DNA of 8,429 nucleotides, from assembly GCA_027065935.1 (NCBI GenBank), contig JAMONI010000280.1, forward strand, positions 1-8,429. Reading direction: 5' to 3'. Position 1 is the first letter of the stretch. Each line of letters begins with the position of its first letter. Of this stretch, positions 7,101 through 8,429 are shown one piece after another. The notes below the pieces were generated by a model, which saw only the letters and a list, made by a program, of their open reading frames with translations, did no database searches and was not told the DNA's origin. Made by a program: the position numbers and the translations under genes. This stretch comes from Flavobacteriales bacterium (GTDB lineage: Bacteria; Bacteroidota; Bacteroidia; Flavobacteriales; Flavobacteriaceae).

Positions 7101-7571
7101 GAACCCGACGGGTCAACCAAAAACTTTAACATGTGCTTGGACCCGGGATGTTATACGTTTACCATCAAAGATTCTTACGGCGACGGTATATGTTGCTCGT
7201 ACGGAAACGGTTCCTACAGCTTAACCAAAGACAGCGACGGAACGGTGCTGGCTTCGGGCGGTTCGTTCCAAAGTTCCGAATCCACCGATTTTTGCCTCAA
7301 CACTTCGGGTATTGTATTCTTCACGAACGGGAATCATAAAAACCTGACGGATATTTCCATCTGCCCCAACCCCGTAGGCGATGTAATGAAAATCCAACTG
7401 AAAGACAGGAAGATGCAATCCTTTGTGATTTACAATCTCGAAGGACAAACCGTTCATAGCGGCCGGATTTCGGGTAATGAAATCCCCGTTTCGCACCTGA
7501 AACCCGGAATGTATTCCATCAAATTCATGAGCGAGAAAAAAGTAATCACGCAAAAATTTGTCAAACGATAA
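4125..7571 (+). CDS. Secreted thermolysin-like (M4) zinc metalloprotease, multidomain, T9SS-exported
   Basis: The 1148-aa product is an extracellular zinc endopeptidase of the thermolysin (M4) family. Residues 1-20 are a Sec signal peptide (cut after LHA). About 45-205 form the FTP/PepSY-type propeptide that acts as chaperone and inhibitor. The catalytic domain spans about 215-535: HEIGH puts zinc ligands at His353 and His357 with Glu354 as catalytic base, the third ligand is Glu377 in NEGFSD, and Asp439/His444 in DNGGVH match the thermolysin Asp226/His231 pair, so the site looks complete. Downstream come a GEVED domain (about 543-681, GEVEDYTV at 672-679), a fibronectin type III domain (about 690-776), a MAM-like domain (about 785-948), a Cys-rich domain (about 956-1058) and a type A T9SS sorting signal (about 1077-1148, with PNPVGD and the tail GMYSIKF...FVKR). 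The T9SS signal implies release or surface anchoring with its removal. Likely role: degradation of extracellular protein for nutrition. It is monocistronic, with its own promoter and terminator. Confidence 0.95.
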   Translation: MRRTLLFLTAMLLMNFSLHAQQAYPKVISLEGKRISLNQAEDVLKSLYQAPDEVRFVEIKTFTDQLGFVHKKYQVHYKGIPISFAHIYVHARNNEIVSINGDYFSAENVNTTPSLSKELAFQKAVAHVGARKYLWEIPEDAALMNYSRPEGELVLLPDFRNKNSKRQARPKLAYKFDIYAVDPVSRAEIYIDAHTGQFLYSDAVIHHAVATGTADTRYSGTKTIKTDSYGGSYRLRDYSRGNGIETYDMNEGTNYSNAVDFVDNDNNWTAAEYDNAQKDNAALDAHYGAQMTYDYWLNVHNRNSFDGNGAKIKSYVHYDRNYDNAYWNGSVMTYGDGSDTYFDALTSLDVVAHEIGHAICQYTADLTYSYESGALNEGFSDIWGACIEYYADPNKQTWLIGEDIERRSGHVALRSMSNPNAEGQPDTYGGTYWYTGTADNGGVHTNSGVLNFWFYLTTVGGSGTNDNGDAYNVTGIGITKAAKIAYRAESVYLTSSSDYADARTYTIQAAKDLYGAGSQEEQTVTNAWYAVGVGAPYGVLSYCASKGNSVADEYIQRVQLNTIDNSSGGGNGYSNFTSISTDLTLGQTYTITITPRWTGTVYSEGYAVWIDYNHDGDFNDSGELVFSQAATKNSPVSGSFTVPSGISPVSTRMRVSMKYNGIPSSCETFSYGEVEDYTVNLVASSTDTQAPTAPNNLTASNITQTSVDLSWTASSDNVGVTGYEVYQDGNLLGTVSTTAAQVTGLNPATTYTFFVKAKDAAGNLSPASNQISVTTLPDNTGGGCTGGITAYPYYEGFENTLGAWTQSNNDDFDWTVRSGSTPSSNTGPSGAFEGSYYVYMESSSPNYSNKRAILISPCFDLTSASNASVSFRYHMYGASSMGSLQLEVSEDNGATWTGLWSKSGNQGNAWYAANIDLSAYLGKSIQLRFNGITGTTWQGDMAVDAFNLSTQAPSTCTDITLSITFDNYPEETSWEIRDNGGNILYSGGPYGSEPDGSTKNFNMCLDPGCYTFTIKDSYGDGICCSYGNGSYSLTKDSDGTVLASGGSFQSSESTDFCLNTSGIVFFTNGNHKNLTDISICPNPVGDVMKIQLKDRKMQSFVIYNLEGQTVHSGRISGNEIPVSHLKPGMYSIKFMSEKKVITQKFVKR

Positions 7572-7592
7572 CTTCCGTTCGTCCCCGGATTT

Positions 7593-7619
7593 AAAAAACC
7601 GCCTTCGGGCGGTTTTTTT
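7593..7619 (+). terminator. Strong intrinsic terminator of the M4 protease gene
   Basis: CCGCC and GGCGG enclose a TTCG tetraloop, extended by flanking A and T runs and followed by seven Ts (7613-7619). It begins 21 bp after the protease stop. The leading A run (7593-7598) means it could also work on the minus strand. It insulates the protease from rpsU. Confidence 0.93.
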
Positions 7620-7649
7620 CACCGAGGTTTTTTTCATAAATAATTTTCT

Positions 7650-7657
7650 TATATTTG
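7650..7657 (+). promoter_or_regulatory. -7 promoter box of rpsU
   Basis: TATATTTG is an exact match to the TAnnTTTG box used by the primary sigma factor in Bacteroidota, 25 bp before the rpsU ATG. The expected -33 area (about 7627-7631) is only a T run with no clear TTG. The predicted leader is short, about 18-20 nt, just enough to hold the Shine-Dalgarno sequence. Confidence 0.7.
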
Positions 7658-7669
7658 CACGCACAAAAA

Positions 7670-7676
7670 GAGGTGA
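7670..7676 (+). promoter_or_regulatory. Extended Shine-Dalgarno sequence of rpsU
   Basis: GAGGTGA is complementary over seven bases to the conserved 16S rRNA 3' end (TCACCTC), with six bases between it and the ATG at 7683. None of the other complete genes in this window has such a sequence, as expected in a phylum whose ribosomes normally hide the anti-Shine-Dalgarno. Its presence fixes the start and suggests autogenous control by bS21. Confidence 0.8.
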
Positions 7677-7682
7677 AGAGAT

Positions 7683-7874
7683 ATGCTAATCATACCCGTT
7701 AAAGAAGGAGAATCCATCGACAGAGCCTTGAAACGCTTCAAGCGCAAGTTTAACAAGGTTAAAATGATGCAACAAATTCGCGAGCGTATGCACTATACGA
7801 AACCTTCCGAAAAAAGACGGCAACAAATCTTACGTGCGCGCTATCGCGAATTGAAACGTGCAATGGAAGAATAA
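7683..7874 (+). CDS. rpsU: Small ribosomal subunit protein bS21
   Basis: The 63-aa product begins MLIIPVKEGESIDRALKRFK, the N-terminus of Bacteroidota bS21, followed by the basic helix KRKFNKVKMMQQIRER and the KPSEKRRQ motif. It is highly basic and of normal length for the phylum. bS21 binds the 30S platform beside the 16S 3' end; in Flavobacterium ribosomes bS21 with bS18 and bS6 is known to mask the anti-Shine-Dalgarno, which explains why most genes lack a Shine-Dalgarno. The start is fixed by the GAGGTGA element upstream and the family N-terminus. A long hairpin separates it from the recombinase gene 69 bp downstream. In Flavobacteriia rpsU is commonly followed by a Xer-type recombinase, hpf, several tRNA genes and tuf, so the locus fits this conserved order. 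Confidence 0.97.
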   Translation: MLIIPVKEGESIDRALKRFKRKFNKVKMMQQIRERMHYTKPSEKRRQQILRARYRELKRAMEE

Positions 7875-7898
7875 TTCCGTTACACGATAAAAAATTTG

Positions 7899-7940
7899 AA
7901 AAGTTCGGTCCGGTTTTGTAAATTGGATCGAACTTTTTGT
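7899..7940 (+). terminator. Long hairpin with T tract between rpsU and the xer gene
   Basis: AAAAGTTCGGTCC (7899-7911) pairs with GGATCGAACTTTT (7925-7937) over 13 bases with a single G-U wobble, around a 13-base loop, and the right arm runs into TTTTTGTTTT. This is the shape of an intrinsic terminator, although the stem is AT-rich at its base. It ends only a few bases before the recombinase ATG at 7944, so it may act as an attenuator that lowers recombinase expression relative to rpsU, or as a structure that hides the start. Confidence 0.7.
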
Positions 7941-7943
7941 TTT

Positions 7944-8429
7944 ATGTTGATCGACCGGTTCATCACGTATTTAAGAAAAGAAAGACATTACTCTGAAAAA
8001 ACCGTCGAGGCTTACCGGACGGATTTGACGGCTTTCGAGACTTTTTTGCGGGAAATATACGGTAAAACTCCGGTGGAAGCCGGGACCAAAGACGTTCGAC
8101 GGTGGATGGTATATTTATCTTCACAAGGATTGGAACCCCGTTCGGTAAACCGTAAACTCACCGCCCTGCGCGGATTTTATAAATTTCTGCTCAAAACACA
8201 AACCGTAACCAAGAACCCCACTACGGGTGTTCCCGGCCTTAAGGTCCGAAAAAAACAGGCCGTACCATTGTCCGAATCCGAAATGAAACGACTGCTTGAC
8301 GAAGTGAAGTTCGATAACGATTTCAAAGGCTGGCGCGATTATGCGGTTATCAAAACCTTTTATGATACCGGAATGCGTCGTGCGGAACTCATTTCGCTCA
8401 CCGAAAATTCCTTCGATTGGCACAACGCC
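7944..8429 (+). CDS. XerC/XerD-type tyrosine recombinase, N-terminal part
   Basis: The frame opens with ATG at 7944 and is intact to the window edge, giving 162 codons of an expected ~295-300. Residues about 1-88 form the SAM-like core-binding domain (MLIDRFITYLRKERHYSEKT, then SVNRKLTALRGFYKFL at about 67-82). The catalytic domain starts near 105 (AVPLSESEMKRLLD) and reaches DTGMRRAELISL, in which Arg145 is the first residue of the R-K-H-R-H/W-Y catalytic set; the rest and the nucleophilic tyrosine lie outside. The size, lack of extra N-terminal arm-binding domain and place after rpsU point to the housekeeping dimer-resolution recombinase (acting at dif with a partner) and not to an integrase. 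Whether it is XerC or XerD cannot be told here. It probably shares a transcript with rpsU through the intervening hairpin. Confidence 0.93.
   Translation, partial: MLIDRFITYLRKERHYSEKTVEAYRTDLTAFETFLREIYGKTPVEAGTKDVRRWMVYLSSQGLEPRSVNRKLTALRGFYKFLLKTQTVTKNPTTGVPGLKVRKKQAVPLSESEMKRLLDEVKFDNDFKGWRDYAVIKTFYDTGMRRAELISLTENSFDWHNA

Noticed and set aside
7221..7664. 147-aa minus-strand open frame across the protease end and terminator
   Set aside because: It runs through the strong terminator and the rpsU promoter region and is antisense to the conserved T9SS signal.
7944..8429. Phage or transposon integrase marking a mobile element
   Set aside because: The protein aligns from its first residues with chromosomal XerC/XerD proteins and sits after rpsU as in many Flavobacteriia, with no attachment-site repeats or cargo genes seen.

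Overview
The window looks like a chromosomal segment from a Bacteroidota organism, most likely a member of the Flavobacteriia or a close relative. The evidence is a secreted protease with a type IX secretion (T9SS) type A C-terminal signal, lipoproteins of Omp28 and DUF4221 type, promoter boxes of the TAnnTTTG form, a near absence of Shine-Dalgarno sequences except in front of rpsU, and a bS21 gene followed by a Xer-type recombinase gene. Both ends of the window cut through genes.

Left part (1-3354, all minus strand). Two lipoprotein genes sit 12 bp apart: an Omp28-like protein with a thioredoxin-type CGPC motif (357-1472) and, downstream, a second small lipoprotein cut by the window edge (1-344). 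After a 456-bp gap comes a second minus-strand pair. A 62-aa secreted peptide with two mature cysteines (3166-3354) is followed by a 386-aa lipoprotein resembling the DUF4221 propeller-like family (1929-3089), with a strong hairpin between them. This pair resembles the small NVEALA-type peptide plus propeller lipoprotein pairs of Bacteroides and is the best candidate here for a poorly described system.

Middle (3355-4124) is about 770 bp of non-coding DNA. It holds a GC-rich, hairpin-rich patch and a block of short repeats (ATTCGTG-type repeats forming an imperfect hairpin, then five CCTGTGG units), which looks like a dispersed intergenic repeat.

Right part (4125-8429, plus strand). A 1148-aa thermolysin-like (M4) zinc protease has a propeptide, catalytic domain, GEVED, Fn3, MAM-like and Cys-rich domains and a T9SS signal, and ends at a textbook terminator. 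Then comes rpsU (bS21) behind a perfect TAnnTTTG box and an extended Shine-Dalgarno sequence, a long hairpin, and the first 162 codons of a XerC/XerD-type tyrosine recombinase. The left and middle parts concern the cell envelope and secretion; the rpsU-xer end begins a core housekeeping locus. No functional link between the two halves is visible.
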